Shown here piece by piece: positions 42,539-51,455 of a DNA stretch of 64,000 nt (the stretch's first letter is position 1; each line of letters opens with the position of its first letter). This stretch comes from FEB-10 sp963710645 (lineage in GTDB: Bacteria; Acidobacteriota; Thermoanaerobaculia; Thermoanaerobaculales; Sulfomarinibacteraceae). The notes beneath the pieces are model-generated. The model was not told where the DNA came from, searched no databases, and was given only the letters and a program-made list of their open reading frames with translations. The DNA is taken from the NCBI GenBank assembly GCA_963710645.1, contig CAVQBD010000001.1, forward strand, positions 310,001-374,000. The letters run 5' to 3'. A program made the position numbers and the translations under genes.

Positions 42539-42739
42539 TTGGCACGGAAGAGTGGATCTTACAAGTTCGAGAAGCGTCAAAAAGAACTCAAGAAGCAGAA
42601 AAAGCGCCAGGAGAAGCTGTTGCGCAAGCAGAGCGGAGGGGACGACTTCGACGACTTCGGCGCGTCTGCCGACACTGCGAAGAACGGCGAAACTGGTGAG
42701 ACTGCAAACGCCGAAGTGGGGCCGCCCGATCTGTCCTGA
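42539..42739 (+). CDS. Small Lys/Glu-rich protein (SYKFEKRQKEL type)
   Basis: About 66 residues from TTG 42539 with AAGGAGGTCGGA immediately before. Opens with ARKSGSYKFEKRQKELKKQK and runs basic helical to KLLRKQSGG, then an acidic disordered tail (DDFDDFGASAD). Proteins beginning KSGSYKFEKRQKEL are widespread in Deltaproteobacteria and relatives; the role is unknown, perhaps nucleic-acid or ribosome binding. Confidence 0.7.
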   Translation: MARKSGSYKFEKRQKELKKQKKRQEKLLRKQSGGDDFDDFGASADTAKNGETGETANAEVGPPDLS

Positions 42740-42849
42740 TGAAGCGGCTCCTCGCGCCGCACCCCTATCGACGGGAATCGCTTTCCCTCGTCCAACACCC
42801 GAGCCCGAATCGAAGTCGGATTGTGTCTGGACTTCCGCGAATTGTCAGA

Positions 42850-43335
42850 TCAACCGGAGGTCTCTCGTGCGAGTTGGATCAGGGATTCGGGCCTGAGATT
42901 GACCGTGCGGGCAAACCCCGCGACCAACCGCCCGCGTTCGAAGGCCAGTCGGTAGAGGTCGAAATCCCCGAGGCCGAATGTCAGCTCGCTGTCTGGGAAT
43001 CGTTCGAGGAAGACGGCGCATGCGGCGGCGTACGCTGAAGTTCCCCGATTGAGCAGCTCGGCTGTGCCGTTCAATCGTACCCTCGGAATCTGTCCGGGTG
43101 GGATTTCGCCATCGTCCGAACCCTGGATCAGGACCGCGAACGGCGCACCATCCCGGAGCTCCTTGCCGTGGGGGGCGAGTCGGGACACGTGCACCAACGT
43201 GGCGGCAAAGCCCGGCTCGACGGCAAAAGGCACCATCCCAACCACCGGCTGATGGGCGCCATCCACAACCGCCAGCGAAAGCACGCGGACCCTGGTGAGC
43301 AAATGGCGCAACAGGTCGGCGTCTTCGGTCTTCAT
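42850..43335 (-). CDS. HugZ/PNPOx-like split-barrel protein
   Basis: 161 residues. Flavin/haem split-barrel features: VRVLSLAVVDGAHQPVVGMV, LVHVSRLAPHGKELRDGAPF, AVLIQGSD, RVRLNGTAELLNRG and the end LYRLAFERGRLVAGFARTVN. This matches the HugZ/pyridoxamine oxidase-like superfamily, which binds FMN or haem. Haem use versus flavin reduction cannot be decided here. Confidence 0.85.
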   Translation of the reverse strand: MKTEDADLLRHLLTRVRVLSLAVVDGAHQPVVGMVPFAVEPGFAATLVHVSRLAPHGKELRDGAPFAVLIQGSDDGEIPPGQIPRVRLNGTAELLNRGTSAYAAACAVFLERFPDSELTFGLGDFDLYRLAFERGRLVAGFARTVNLRPESLIQLARETSG

Positions 43336-43348
43336 CCCCCAAGTGTAC

Positions 43349-44065
43349 TCAAATGTGTTTCCAGAGCCACTGGGCTCGGTCCATCCGGCCCCGGATGCGG
43401 CTCACCTGGTGGACATAGCCTTCGCTCGTACTGCCGGGGTGCCACAGCGAAGGTCTCGATAGAGCGGCGGCGAGCTGAGCGGCCTGGTCAACGGTGAGTT
43501 CAGCCGCGGAGACGCCGAAAAAGTGTTCGGCAGCGGCCTGTGCGCCGTACACGCCAGGACCGAACTGAACGACATTGAGGTAGAGCTCGAGGATTCGCCT
43601 CTTCTCGAGTTGGCGTTCGAGCTGCCACGTCATGACTGCTTCACGGAGCTTGCGTCCAAAGGTCTTCGACGAAGACAACCAGAGGTTCTTGGCGAGTTGT
43701 TGACTGATTGTGGACGCGCCGCGGAGGCGTTTTCCCTCCACTGCCTCTCGTGCTGCTGTGGCAATCTCGGCGGTGTCGAAGCCATTGTGGCTGAAAAAAT
43801 TGATGTCTTCGGCCACCACCACAGCCAACTTCAACTCATCCGATATGTCCGCGTACGGCACCGGCTGCCACCGCACATTGACACCGTTGGCGCGGTCCCG
43901 CTCCATAAAGGCTGTGGTGGACGGATTCTGACGAGACAGATCGGCGACGTTGGGGGCTCGGGCCAGCCCATATGCTGTTATAGAGCTGATGACGCCCAAG
44001 ACGATCAAGGCCGAGGCGCCGTAGACCACGCGCCGCCGCCTGATCGCCGACCTGCCTCCTCCCAT
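43349..44065 (-). CDS. mtgA: Monofunctional peptidoglycan glycosyltransferase MtgA
   Basis: About 238 residues from ATG 44065 (GGAGCCTGTG before it). An N-terminal membrane anchor (VVYGASALIVLGVISSITAY) precedes the GT51 domain: the catalytic Glu in AVVVAEDINFFSHNGFD, RGASTISQQLAKNLWL, RKLREAVMTWQLERQLEKRR, ILELYLNVVQFGPGVYGAQA. It polymerises lipid II at the outer face of the inner membrane. No transpeptidase domain. Confidence 0.95.
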   Translation of the reverse strand: MGGGRSAIRRRRVVYGASALIVLGVISSITAYGLARAPNVADLSRQNPSTTAFMERDRANGVNVRWQPVPYADISDELKLAVVVAEDINFFSHNGFDTAEIATAAREAVEGKRLRGASTISQQLAKNLWLSSSKTFGRKLREAVMTWQLERQLEKRRILELYLNVVQFGPGVYGAQAAAEHFFGVSAAELTVDQAAQLAAALSRPSLWHPGSTSEGYVHQVSRIRGRMDRAQWLWKHI

Positions 44066-44106
44066 CACAGGCTCCGCGACGACCTACGGCCGGGAGATCT
44101 TCGGGT

Positions 44107-44511
44107 TCATAGGCGATCGTCGCCAGCCCCGAAAAAGTTGACGTTGTCATAATGCAATGCATGCTCCCCAAAGCTGTCCACCCCCCGGGGCCCGCAGACA
44201 AAGGTCGCGTGCTCGCCGGCCACCCGGGAGAAGTTGACCCTGACATCGCCGCCGTCTTCATTGCGCCGCAATATTTCCACCAGCTTCGGGTTGATCGATG
44301 ACGCCAGGTTGTGGTGACAGATCGGGCAGGTGAATTCGTTTAACGTGCCGGGCTCGATCGGGAATGACTCGGCGAGCACAACGGCATAGTCTCCGAGTTC
44401 GGGGCTGAGCAGCAGCAGCCCGCGGTTCGGTCCGTTCTCGATCACGAAGATGACCTTGGTTCCCGGATTGAGGAGGCCACTGCAGTGCGGGCAGAAATAC
44501 GACGGTCTCAT
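44107..44511 (-). CDS. Zinc-ribbon protein, unknown function
   Basis: 134 residues. ATG 44511 follows GGAGATCCGGCCC. The first ribbon is YFCPHCSGLLNPG. A second pair is FTCPICHHNLASS. The C-terminal part adds VNFSRVAGEHATFVCGPRG. Two CxxC pairs probably bind one zinc. It lies next to mtgA on the same strand, but no functional link can be shown. Confidence 0.78.
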   Translation of the reverse strand: MRPSYFCPHCSGLLNPGTKVIFVIENGPNRGLLLLSPELGDYAVVLAESFPIEPGTLNEFTCPICHHNLASSINPKLVEILRRNEDGGDVRVNFSRVAGEHATFVCGPRGVDSFGEHALHYDNVNFFGAGDDRL

Positions 44512-44573
44512 GGGCCGGATCTCCTTGACGCAACTGTACATGATCTATGATCCCTCCACCCACTCTTCAAGGA

Positions 44574-44660
44574 CGTTCCGAGTCCCGAGTCCCGACTTTC
44601 GGGTTGATTCTCCATTGGGTGGGTTGGATCAACAACCCACAACCCGCAACCTGCAACCTG
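44574..44660. repeat. Tandem-repeat tracts upstream of MFS gene
   Basis: GAGTCCCGAGTCCCGACTT at 44580-44598 and CAACAACCCACAACCCGCAA near 44630-44660 (period about 7-9). A GGGTTG...CAACCC inverted word bridges them. They occupy the 5' region just ahead of the promoter of the MFS gene. Confidence 0.65.
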
Positions 44661-44672
44661 ATGGAGTGGCTG

Positions 44673-44678
44673 TACACT
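44673..44678 (+). promoter_or_regulatory. -10 box (TACACT) of leaderless MFS gene
   Basis: TACACT ends nine bases before ATG 44688, so transcription would start at the start codon. No clear -35. Confidence 0.35.
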
Positions 44679-44687
44679 ACGCCCGCC

Positions 44688-45884
44688 ATGAGAGATTTCC
44701 TCGCATCCATGCCGCGCGACCTGCGCCACGCATTGACTGCGACCGTTTTCTTTGGGGCGGCGAGCGGCATCTTCATGGCGACGCTCAATAACTACCTGTC
44801 GGATGTCCACGGCCTGGGGGCAGCTGCCCGAGGATGGCTGGAGTTCCCGCGCGAGTTGCCCGGTTTCCTGATCATGTTCGTGGCGGGGGCCCTGTTGACC
44901 TTCTTGTCAGAAAGCCAGATGGCCTCGTTGGCCATGGTGTTGACGGCGGCCGGAGCGGTGGGCATCGGATTTTTTTCGCCAAGCACCGCCGCGGTCGTGG
45001 TCTTCGTGACGGTCTGGTCACTGGGCGACCACATCATATTCGCGGTGGAAGGTCCCATCGGGTTGAAGCTGGCCCGACACGGCAAGGAGGGCCGTCGCCT
45101 CGGTCAGTTCGGTGGTGCGCGCAACCTGGGAACGATTGCCGGTGTCGGGGTGGTGTTTGTCTTGGCCAAACTGATGGGAGACCGATACGACGTGTTCTAC
45201 GGCCTTGCAGCGGCCTGTGCGGTCGCCGCCGGGGTCTTCTACGCGACATTGAAGCTGTGGCGGGACGGTGTGCGTTCGAAGCGATTGGTTTTCAAGAAGC
45301 GCTACGGTCTGTTCTACGTCATCAGTGCACTCTTCGGCATCCGTAAACAGATCTTCCTGGTCTTTGGGGCGTGGGTCCTGGTGCAGCTCCACGATGTTCC
45401 GGTGAGCACCATAGCCCTGCTCTACTTCGTCGCTTCGTCTCTCGGGGTGGTGATGCGTCCATTGCTGGGCGAGGTAATCGACTGGCTTGGTGAGCGGACG
45501 GTGCTGGCGGTAGACGAGCTGCTTTTGTTGGCGGTTTGTCTGACCTATGCATTCTCCAGCAAACTCCTTCCGGCTCCCTACGATCTGTGGCTCCTGTATG
45601 GGGCCTACGTGCTGGACTCGGTACTCTTTGCCCTGCGGGTCGCGCGGACCACCTATCTGGGAAAGATCGCGGAGGATCCTGCGGACATCACGCCCACCAT
45701 CGCCACCGGAATCACCATCGATCACGCCGTGGCCATGACGTTACCCGTGCTGTCTGGCTATATCTGGGAGGCCTACGGTTTTCAGTGGGTCTTCATCCTG
45801 GCTGCCGCCATCGCTGTGGTCGGCTTCTTCGTATGCCTCCAGATCCGGGTACCCGACATCCCCCAGATATCTGACGCTCTCTGA
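44688..45884 (+). CDS. MFS transporter
   Basis: About 398 residues. ATG 44688 gives MRDFLASMPRDLRHALTATV; ATG 44661 is an alternative. Twelve predicted helices. MFS features include PRELPGFLIMFVAGALLTFL, a charged cytoplasmic loop around residue 205-222 (RDGVRSKRLVFKKRYG), LLGEVIDWLGERTVL in the second half and GITIDHAVAMTLPVLSGYIW. Substrate unknown. The stop is followed by a long hairpin made of tandem-repeat words. Confidence 0.88.
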   Translation: MRDFLASMPRDLRHALTATVFFGAASGIFMATLNNYLSDVHGLGAAARGWLEFPRELPGFLIMFVAGALLTFLSESQMASLAMVLTAAGAVGIGFFSPSTAAVVVFVTVWSLGDHIIFAVEGPIGLKLARHGKEGRRLGQFGGARNLGTIAGVGVVFVLAKLMGDRYDVFYGLAAACAVAAGVFYATLKLWRDGVRSKRLVFKKRYGLFYVISALFGIRKQIFLVFGAWVLVQLHDVPVSTIALLYFVASSLGVVMRPLLGEVIDWLGERTVLAVDELLLLAVCLTYAFSSKLLPAPYDLWLLYGAYVLDSVLFALRVARTTYLGKIAEDPADITPTIATGITIDHAVAMTLPVLSGYIWEAYGFQWVFILAAAIAVVGFFVCLQIRVPDIPQISDAL

Positions 45885-45889
45885 TCAGA

Positions 45890-45990
45890 GTTACACGTTG
45901 AAAGTTAAACGTGAAACGTTCCCCCGCCCACCCAGGGAGCGACGGGTTTCCTATCCCTCAACGTGTAACGTGTAACGTTTAACGTGTAAC
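45890..45990. terminator. Large hairpin from tandem-repeat words between convergent genes
   Basis: GTTACACGTT (45890-45899) pairs perfectly with AACGTGTAAC (45981-45990), and further AACGTT words in between extend the pairing. It lies between the convergent MFS and VWFA genes, so it is a plausible bidirectional terminator. The tract itself is 45956-45990, period about 8-9. Confidence 0.5.
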
Positions 45991-46008
45991 GCGGTCCTCA
46001 CGTCACCA

Positions 46009-47754
46009 TCACGGAATCCGGCTCGGATGATGGACCTCCCAGTTTCGGTTTCCGGATTCGACCTTGACCGGGCCCCCGCCGGGTTGGGTTGCGAACTGGA
46101 GAACGTAGGCGCTGTCGATCAACTCGCCGACATAGTCGAGGGTCAACTCGAGCATGCCGGCGTTGGCCAGGAAGTAGCTTCGGCCACCGGAAACGGTGGC
46201 AAGCTTCCCGAGGCTGGATCGAGTTCGCGACTCAAAACCGGTGTCGCTCAGGCCGATGACAAAGACCGGTATGCCGGCAGAGGTCGCCTTCAACAACGTC
46301 TCCTTCCAGTCCGCCTTGGAGGAGTCGTCGCTACCGTCGGAAACGACGATCAGAAACGAGCGTCCGCGCCGGCCTTGGAATGCCTGTACCGAGTCTGTGA
46401 TCGCGCGGCTGAGACCGGTCTGTTCGCCGGTGGACGCCGTCGCCACGGTATTCGAGACTTCTTCCGGAGTGGCTCCCCACGGCACCACGATCGAGCCGCC
46501 GTCGCCAGTGGCCGCGAGGAAGACCTCGGCGCGACCGTCACCGGTGCGCAGAGCAAGTCTCTCGAGCTGCCGGACCACCTGGCCCAGGGTGTCGCTGGAG
46601 GTCTCCGAGACACCTACCGCCAGTCCCAGGTTGAGGGGCGCCGACTGCCCCTCGCCGATTCGATGGATGGCAACGTCGTTGCCCGAGATCTTGAGGCTGA
46701 ACGAGGTCGTGTCGAGTCCGACGACCGGCCGGTTGCGGTCGGTCACCATCACGGTGAGGTCGGTGGTGTCAGCAGCGATTGGCCATTCAGGGGACGGTGG
46801 GAGATCTGGAGGGGTTGCAGGTTCTTCATCACGGGGTTCGGGACTCGGGGTGCGGGACTCGGGGCTCGGGGGCGTCGGCTCGGGTTTGACGGATGCAGCC
46901 GCGGTGGCGGCGGCCGCTCCGGCAGCGACGGTTTCTGTGACGTCATCCGAGGTGCTCTCTGCAGGGCCTTCCGCTTCGGGACTCGGGGTTCGGGACTCGG
47001 GGCTCGGGGCCGTCGGCTCGGGTTTGACGGACGCGACCGTGACTGCGGCTGCGCTGACGGCCGCAGCCACCTTGGCGCCATCCGAAACGACCTCAGCAGG
47101 GGATGGTGTCTCGTCCGCCTCCACGGCGTGTGCACTCTTCGGGGATTCCTCGACTTCGGGGTCGATGGCGATTGGAGGCTCACTCGCAGTCGCCATGTCT
47201 GCCGCAGGCGGCGATGTGGATGTTGCAGAGACAGCGGCCGCGGCAGGCACGGGCTCGGCTGCGGCGGGCGTCGGCTGCTGTTCGGCTTCCTCAGCGGGGC
47301 TTTCGGCGGATGCCGTTGTCGGTGTCGCCGTGACTGGTAAAGCAAGAGGTCTTGGAGGAGACTCCGCTTCCTGGACAGTATCCTCCAGGTTGGGGACGGT
47401 GATCGTGTTGATCCATACGCCAGTGCCCTTGCGTTTGGATCCCTCGATCTCGATCTGGAGTTGATAGACGCCTGGTGGCCAGGTCGCCTCGATGCGGGCC
47501 TGTCCGCCATCGTCCAGGTTCACCGCCCTGGCGAGCCGTTCGATTCGTTCACCCCGTTGTCGCAGTTCTCCTTGGATCCAGGCGTCCTTGCCGATCCTCG
47601 ATCGATCCTCGGGGGCCACCTGCACGGTGATTGCCATGACAGTACCGTCTCCGGAGACCCGGACCGGTTCGATCTCCACCCTGATGGCGATGGGTGCCGC
47701 GGCGATGGCGGTGAAGGCTGACAGGAGCGCAGCGACGACAAATAGTCTTTTCAC
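46009..47754 (-). CDS. Secreted VWFA-domain protein with repeated Pro/Ser/Glu segments
   Basis: 581 residues. Signal KRLFVVAALLSAFTAIAAAP. Residues 25-120 are a beta domain (SRIGKDAWIQGELRQRGERI). Residues 125-330 are an Ala/Pro/Glu-rich disordered region with two near-identical segments (VKPEPTAPSPESRTPSPE and VKPEPTPPSPESRTPSPE), whose DNA consists of GGGACTCGGGGCTCGGG words. Residues 330-581 are a VWFA domain of the acidobacterial VWFA-related type: TDLTVMVTDRNRPVVGLDTT, FLIVVSDGSDDSSKADW. The usual MIDAS DxSxS is weak. Likely an exported protein of unknown role. Confidence 0.82.
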   Translation of the reverse strand: MKRLFVVAALLSAFTAIAAAPIAIRVEIEPVRVSGDGTVMAITVQVAPEDRSRIGKDAWIQGELRQRGERIERLARAVNLDDGGQARIEATWPPGVYQLQIEIEGSKRKGTGVWINTITVPNLEDTVQEAESPPRPLALPVTATPTTASAESPAEEAEQQPTPAAAEPVPAAAAVSATSTSPPAADMATASEPPIAIDPEVEESPKSAHAVEADETPSPAEVVSDGAKVAAAVSAAAVTVASVKPEPTAPSPESRTPSPEAEGPAESTSDDVTETVAAGAAAATAAASVKPEPTPPSPESRTPSPEPRDEEPATPPDLPPSPEWPIAADTTDLTVMVTDRNRPVVGLDTTSFSLKISGNDVAIHRIGEGQSAPLNLGLAVGVSETSSDTLGQVVRQLERLALRTGDGRAEVFLAATGDGGSIVVPWGATPEEVSNTVATASTGEQTGLSRAITDSVQAFQGRRGRSFLIVVSDGSDDSSKADWKETLLKATSAGIPVFVIGLSDTGFESRTRSSLGKLATVSGGRSYFLANAGMLELTLDYVGELIDSAYVLQFATQPGGGPVKVESGNRNWEVHHPSRIP

Positions 47755-47992
47755 GGGTTCCTCCGGGGCAATTGTGCCACGAGCCCGATGCCCGCGCTCG
47801 AAGCGTGACGCTCAATGGGGTGGTACGTCGAATTTCCGACCAAGGTTCAACCGCCTCATTGCGCGAGTCAAACACCAGGACCGGACCAGTTGGGCGCTGT
47901 ACTTCGGCTCCGTTTGCTACCGCAGTCTTGTGGAGGAGGCCTGATTCCCGGCGGACCGGCCGGGTTATGATCGAGGTCGGAGGCAGTGAGGG
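47755..47992. other. Divergent spacer, promoter region
   Basis: About 240 bases without a recognised gene. A TTATGAT box near 47965 precedes the small gene at 47993. Confidence 0.4.
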
Positions 47993-48184
47993 ATGACGCA
48001 GCCGCTCGGCAAAGAAGACGACCGATTCACGGCTCAGGACGTGGTTCGGGTTGATGAACTGCGGCCGGCCGACACCGAGAGCCCCTGCCTCCGGCCCTTG
48101 GGACTGTGCGAACTCGGAGGCTGTTGCGACGCCTGCTGGTACAGCCCGGACCACCCCAGATTCCAGAATCGTCAGTCGGGCTGA
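47993..48184 (+). CDS. Small Cys-rich protein, unknown function
   Basis: 63 residues. ATG 47993 has GGAGG at 47979-47983. Sequence TQPLGKEDDRFTAQDVVRVD, then PCLRPLGLCELGGCCDACWY and SPDHPRFQNRQSG. Five cysteines within 17 residues (C-x6-C-x4-CC-x2-C) suggest a metal site. No family known. It converges on the zinc peptidase gene. Confidence 0.6.
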   Translation: MTQPLGKEDDRFTAQDVVRVDELRPADTESPCLRPLGLCELGGCCDACWYSPDHPRFQNRQSG

Positions 48185-48208
48185 CACCCGGCCCGATCAC
48201 ATTGATGA

Positions 48209-49171
48209 TTACGGATCCGCCACGTTGAAGGTGTCGCAAGCGTTGAGGTCTCCGGTCTTCAGGCCCCGATTGAACCACCGCTGCCGTTGTTCGGATGAAC
48301 CGTGTGTGAAGGAGTCCGGCACAACCGTTCCCTGAGTCTGACGCTGGATCCGATCGTCGCCGATGGCTGCGGCCGCGTTGAGACCTTCCTCGATGTCTCC
48401 CTCTTCCAGGATCTGACGGCTGCGGTCCGCATGGTATGCCCAGATACCGGCGAAACAGTCGGCTTGGAGCTCGAGCCGCACCGACAGCTCGTTCGCCTGG
48501 ACCTTGGTGCTTCGCCGCTGTGCATCTTGGACCTCGTCGCTGATGCCGAGGAGGTTCTGGACGTGGTGCCCCACCTCATGGGCGATGACGTATGCCTGGG
48601 CAAAGTCACCGGGGGCCCGGAATCGGGTACGCAGTTCGTCGTAGAAGCTGAGGTCAATGTAGACCTTGCGGTCGAGCGGACAGTAGAAGGGCCCGGTGGC
48701 GGACTGTCCGACACCGCACGCCGTCTGTGTGTAGCCGCTGAAGAGGACCAGCACCGGCTCCTGATAGTTCAAACCGGCGGAGGCGAAAAGAGGTTTCCAA
48801 GTGTCCTCGGTGTCGGCCAGGACCACCGACACGAAATCGGCGAGTTCGTCCTGGGCTGTGGGATTCGTGGGAGCGCCCGGCCCAGAGGGCTGAATCGTGG
48901 TGACTCCGGAGTCGGGAGCTGGCATCAAGATCTTGAACAACAGATAGATGAACCCAATCATCAGCAGGAGACCGAGGCACGACATACCGCCGGTTTTCGC
49001 GCTCGGTGGGGAGTACCCGCCCATACCCCTGGGAATCCGCACTCGCATGCCGGGCGGGAGGCCCATCCTTGGACTTCGGGGAAGACCCAATCTCATGCCG
49101 CGTGGCGTGCCTGTCCTCTGGCCTCGACGATCCTCGACATTTTGGCTTCTGCGTCCATCCTGCCACTTCAT
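48209..49171 (-). CDS. Neutral zinc metallopeptidase (YpfJ/KPN_00849-like)
   Basis: About 320 residues from ATG 49171 (CGAAGGGAGCG before it). A Gly/Arg-rich start is followed by one membrane segment (MSCLGLLLMIGFIYLLFKIL). The catalytic domain holds YCPLDRKVYIDLSFYDELRT and the metal motif HEVGHHVQNLLG, with Glu/Asp ligand region LELQADCFAGIWAYH. It is an inner-membrane-anchored protease facing the periplasm; substrates unknown. The longer frame from 49501 is not protein-like. Confidence 0.9.
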   Translation of the reverse strand: MKWQDGRRSQNVEDRRGQRTGTPRGMRLGLPRSPRMGLPPGMRVRIPRGMGGYSPPSAKTGGMSCLGLLLMIGFIYLLFKILMPAPDSGVTTIQPSGPGAPTNPTAQDELADFVSVVLADTEDTWKPLFASAGLNYQEPVLVLFSGYTQTACGVGQSATGPFYCPLDRKVYIDLSFYDELRTRFRAPGDFAQAYVIAHEVGHHVQNLLGISDEVQDAQRRSTKVQANELSVRLELQADCFAGIWAYHADRSRQILEEGDIEEGLNAAAAIGDDRIQRQTQGTVVPDSFTHGSSEQRQRWFNRGLKTGDLNACDTFNVADP

Positions 49172-49537
49172 AGGGCGCTCCCTTCGGAGGGTCGGTTCGA
49201 TCTTGTGTCCGCTCGACGCGTAGCGTGTGTATAGCAGGGTCGCTGCTGATCGATCAACACCGACGGCCGATACACACGACGGGAATCCGGGGAGGGGAGA
49301 AAGACCTCGGTTGGCCCGATTGGCGTCGGGGGGGGACGGAACGATACCTCCGGTCGTCGATCGAATTGGTTTTCCTCGTGAGCTTGACAGGTGCGACAAC
49401 GGTCCGGAAGAAGGCGGCCGATCAGGATTTCCCGGCAACGACCGGACTCGGGAACGAGCTTGGTTGGGAGCCCGCAGCTTGACATCACCGGAATGAACCA
49501 CCCTCCTGCCGAACTTGTGTGATTCTGGAGGGTCTCC
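49172..49537. other. Intergenic, no gene seen
   Basis: About 365 bases between divergent genes. The frames here have random-looking composition. It likely holds promoters for both neighbours, but none stands out. Confidence 0.4.
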
Positions 49538-50143
49538 ATGTCGAATCGAAATCGTCTCGTTGCTGTCACGGTGTCACTGGCGGTCCTGGCCGCCGCCGGA
49601 TGCGACCGCCGGGAATCAACGGGCAGCTCCGGTCCGGTTGCGGGGGCCGTCCAAGACGCCTCTGGTCAGACGTCCACCTTGCCCACGCCATTCACCGCAG
49701 AGCAGATCAGGGACGAGTGGATCGTGGGCTTCGAGGTTCTCATGAAGAGGAATGGTCCCGAGGGCGAGTTCCTGGAGCGGTGGCGGGTTTTGGATACCGA
49801 CGCTCAGACCGTGAGCATCGAGGGCGCGGTGGTCGACGCGCTGGGTCAACCCATCGATGAACCTCAGGTTGGACGGAGTGGGTGGGACGAGTTGCGCGAC
49901 CACGCCGCGTTTCCTGTGGATCGGGGAACACGGGCTCGAGAGATACGACAGACTGCGCTGGGCGAACTGGAAGGATGGCTGTACATTGTCAGCGATCCCG
50001 ACGGTGAGGGGGCTATGCACTATTTCTTTGCAGACTCGCTGCCCGGAGCGCCGGTGCAGGTCCAGGTCGTCAGTGGGGGCCAGGTCGAAACGGTGTTCGA
50101 ACAGCTCGAGAGGTTCCGGCCGGAGTCGGCCGACCACGATTGA
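49538..50143 (+). CDS. Lipoprotein, unknown function
   Basis: 201 residues with GGAGGGTCTCC before ATG 49538. Signal NRLVAVTVSLAVLAAAGC, lipobox Cys22, then a disordered Ser/Gly linker. The mature part (TAEQIRDEWIVGFEVLMKRN, EFLERWRVLDTDAQTVSIEG, GELEGWLYIVSDPDGEGAMH, FFADSLPGAPVQVQVVSGGQ) is a single alpha/beta domain. Ten bases separate its stop from the aminotransferase, so they are probably cotranscribed. Confidence 0.78.
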   Translation: MSNRNRLVAVTVSLAVLAAAGCDRRESTGSSGPVAGAVQDASGQTSTLPTPFTAEQIRDEWIVGFEVLMKRNGPEGEFLERWRVLDTDAQTVSIEGAVVDALGQPIDEPQVGRSGWDELRDHAAFPVDRGTRAREIRQTALGELEGWLYIVSDPDGEGAMHYFFADSLPGAPVQVQVVSGGQVETVFEQLERFRPESADHD

Positions 50144-50153
50144 TTGGGCCGGT

Positions 50154-51314
50154 ATGCCGCGATATCCACGCCTCGATCCGACGCCGCAGCGCCTGGGCGG
50201 TTCCGTCTTCACCGAGCTTGCGTCTCGCATCGAGACCTTGACCGGGGAGGTCTACCCGTTGCATGTGGGAGACGCCTGGATGGAGCCGGATCCTTGCATG
50301 GACTGGCGGAGCCTGGACGACACCGTCCGGCCGAGGCCCCACCGATACAGCGACCCTGGGGGCCTCGCCGCCCTCTTGGAGCGATTGGTGGACAAGGTTC
50401 GATCAATAAATGGACTTCGGGTGACCGGCCCGGCGGACGTGCTCGTGACCGCCGGTGCCACCGGCGCGCTGACCGCCACAAGTATGGCCACCGTGACGCC
50501 CGGCGACGAGGTCCTTCTCCTGGCGCCATACTGGCCGCTGATTCGGGGGATCGTGATCGATGCGGGAGGGGTCCCGGTGGAGGTGCCGATCCTCACCAAG
50601 GACGTCGATGGTCATACGCTCGTCGAGGCCCTCGAAGCTCGCAGGAATGACCGGACTGTGGCCCTTTACATCAGCACGCCGTCGAATCCCACCGGGAAGG
50701 TGCTTTCTCGAGAGTCACTGGCCGCGGTCGCGGAGTTCGCCCGCACCCACGGCCTCTGGATCTGGTCAGACGAGGTTTACGAGGACTACGCCTACGACGC
50801 GCACCATCACAGCATCGGTTCCATGGCTCCCGAGCGCACCGCCACCATTTTCTCGTTCTCCAAAGCATACGGCTTGGCGGGCTATCGCTGCGGTTACCTG
50901 GCTGGTCCCACCGAGCTCATCGCCGCCGCACGTCGGCTGGCGGCCCACCTCTGGTACTCGGTTCCGACACCCTCCCAGCTGCTGGGTGTGGCAGCGATCG
51001 AGGGTGGGGCGGGTTGGATCGAACGGGCTCGAAGGTCCTATCGCGCGACCGGAGACGAGGCGGCGGACCGGCTCGGCCATTACAGACCCGAGGGTGGCCA
51101 CTTTTTATTCATCGACGTCGCCGATCAACTCGATGACCGAGGGCTCAAGGGATTCCTCGAGGATTGTCTCGATCACAATCTGGTCCTGGCCCCCGGCACG
51201 AGCTTCGGCCCGAGCTACACGACATGGGTCCGGCTGTGTTTCGTCTGCGAACCGCCCGATGTCGTGCTCCGCGGCGTCGACGTATTGGCTCGCCGCCTAG
51301 GGCGGTCAGAGTGA
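50154..51314 (+). CDS. PLP-dependent aminotransferase class I/II
   Basis: 386 residues from ATG 50154, ten bases after the lipoprotein stop. Fold type I: TAGATGALTATSMATV near residue 105, STPSNPTGKVLSRE, SDEVYEDYAYD, SFSKAYGLAGYRCGYL (PLP Lys) and a C-terminal VRLCFVCEP (substrate Arg). Substrate not assigned. Codon use and context do not link it to a known operon. Confidence 0.9.
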   Translation: MPRYPRLDPTPQRLGGSVFTELASRIETLTGEVYPLHVGDAWMEPDPCMDWRSLDDTVRPRPHRYSDPGGLAALLERLVDKVRSINGLRVTGPADVLVTAGATGALTATSMATVTPGDEVLLLAPYWPLIRGIVIDAGGVPVEVPILTKDVDGHTLVEALEARRNDRTVALYISTPSNPTGKVLSRESLAAVAEFARTHGLWIWSDEVYEDYAYDAHHHSIGSMAPERTATIFSFSKAYGLAGYRCGYLAGPTELIAAARRLAAHLWYSVPTPSQLLGVAAIEGGAGWIERARRSYRATGDEAADRLGHYRPEGGHFLFIDVADQLDDRGLKGFLEDCLDHNLVLAPGTSFGPSYTTWVRLCFVCEPPDVVLRGVDVLARRLGRSE

Positions 51315-51412
51315 ATAGTGAATAGCGAATAGCGAATAGCGAATAGCGAGACGTCGGGTGGGCGGGGCTGAACCCTGAACCCGGGGCTCGGGAGTCGGGG
51401 CTCGGAACTGGG
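51310..51412. repeat. Tandem-repeat tracts (GTGAATA and GGGGCTCGGGA words)
   Basis: AGTGAATAGTGAATAGCGAA (51310-51345) then CCGGGGCTCGGGAGTCGGGG (51381-51400). The first is the reverse complement relative of the tract at 6272-6310. Confidence 0.7.
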
Positions 51413-51455
51413 AAGGGGTGGACGGTGGCTGTACGATATCTGCGGGAGGTCCCCT

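Noticed and set aside
49168..49569. 133-residue minus-strand frame in the 49.2-49.5 kb gap
   Set aside because: Composition is random (Arg/Pro/Ser), no ribosome site and no hydrophobic signal.
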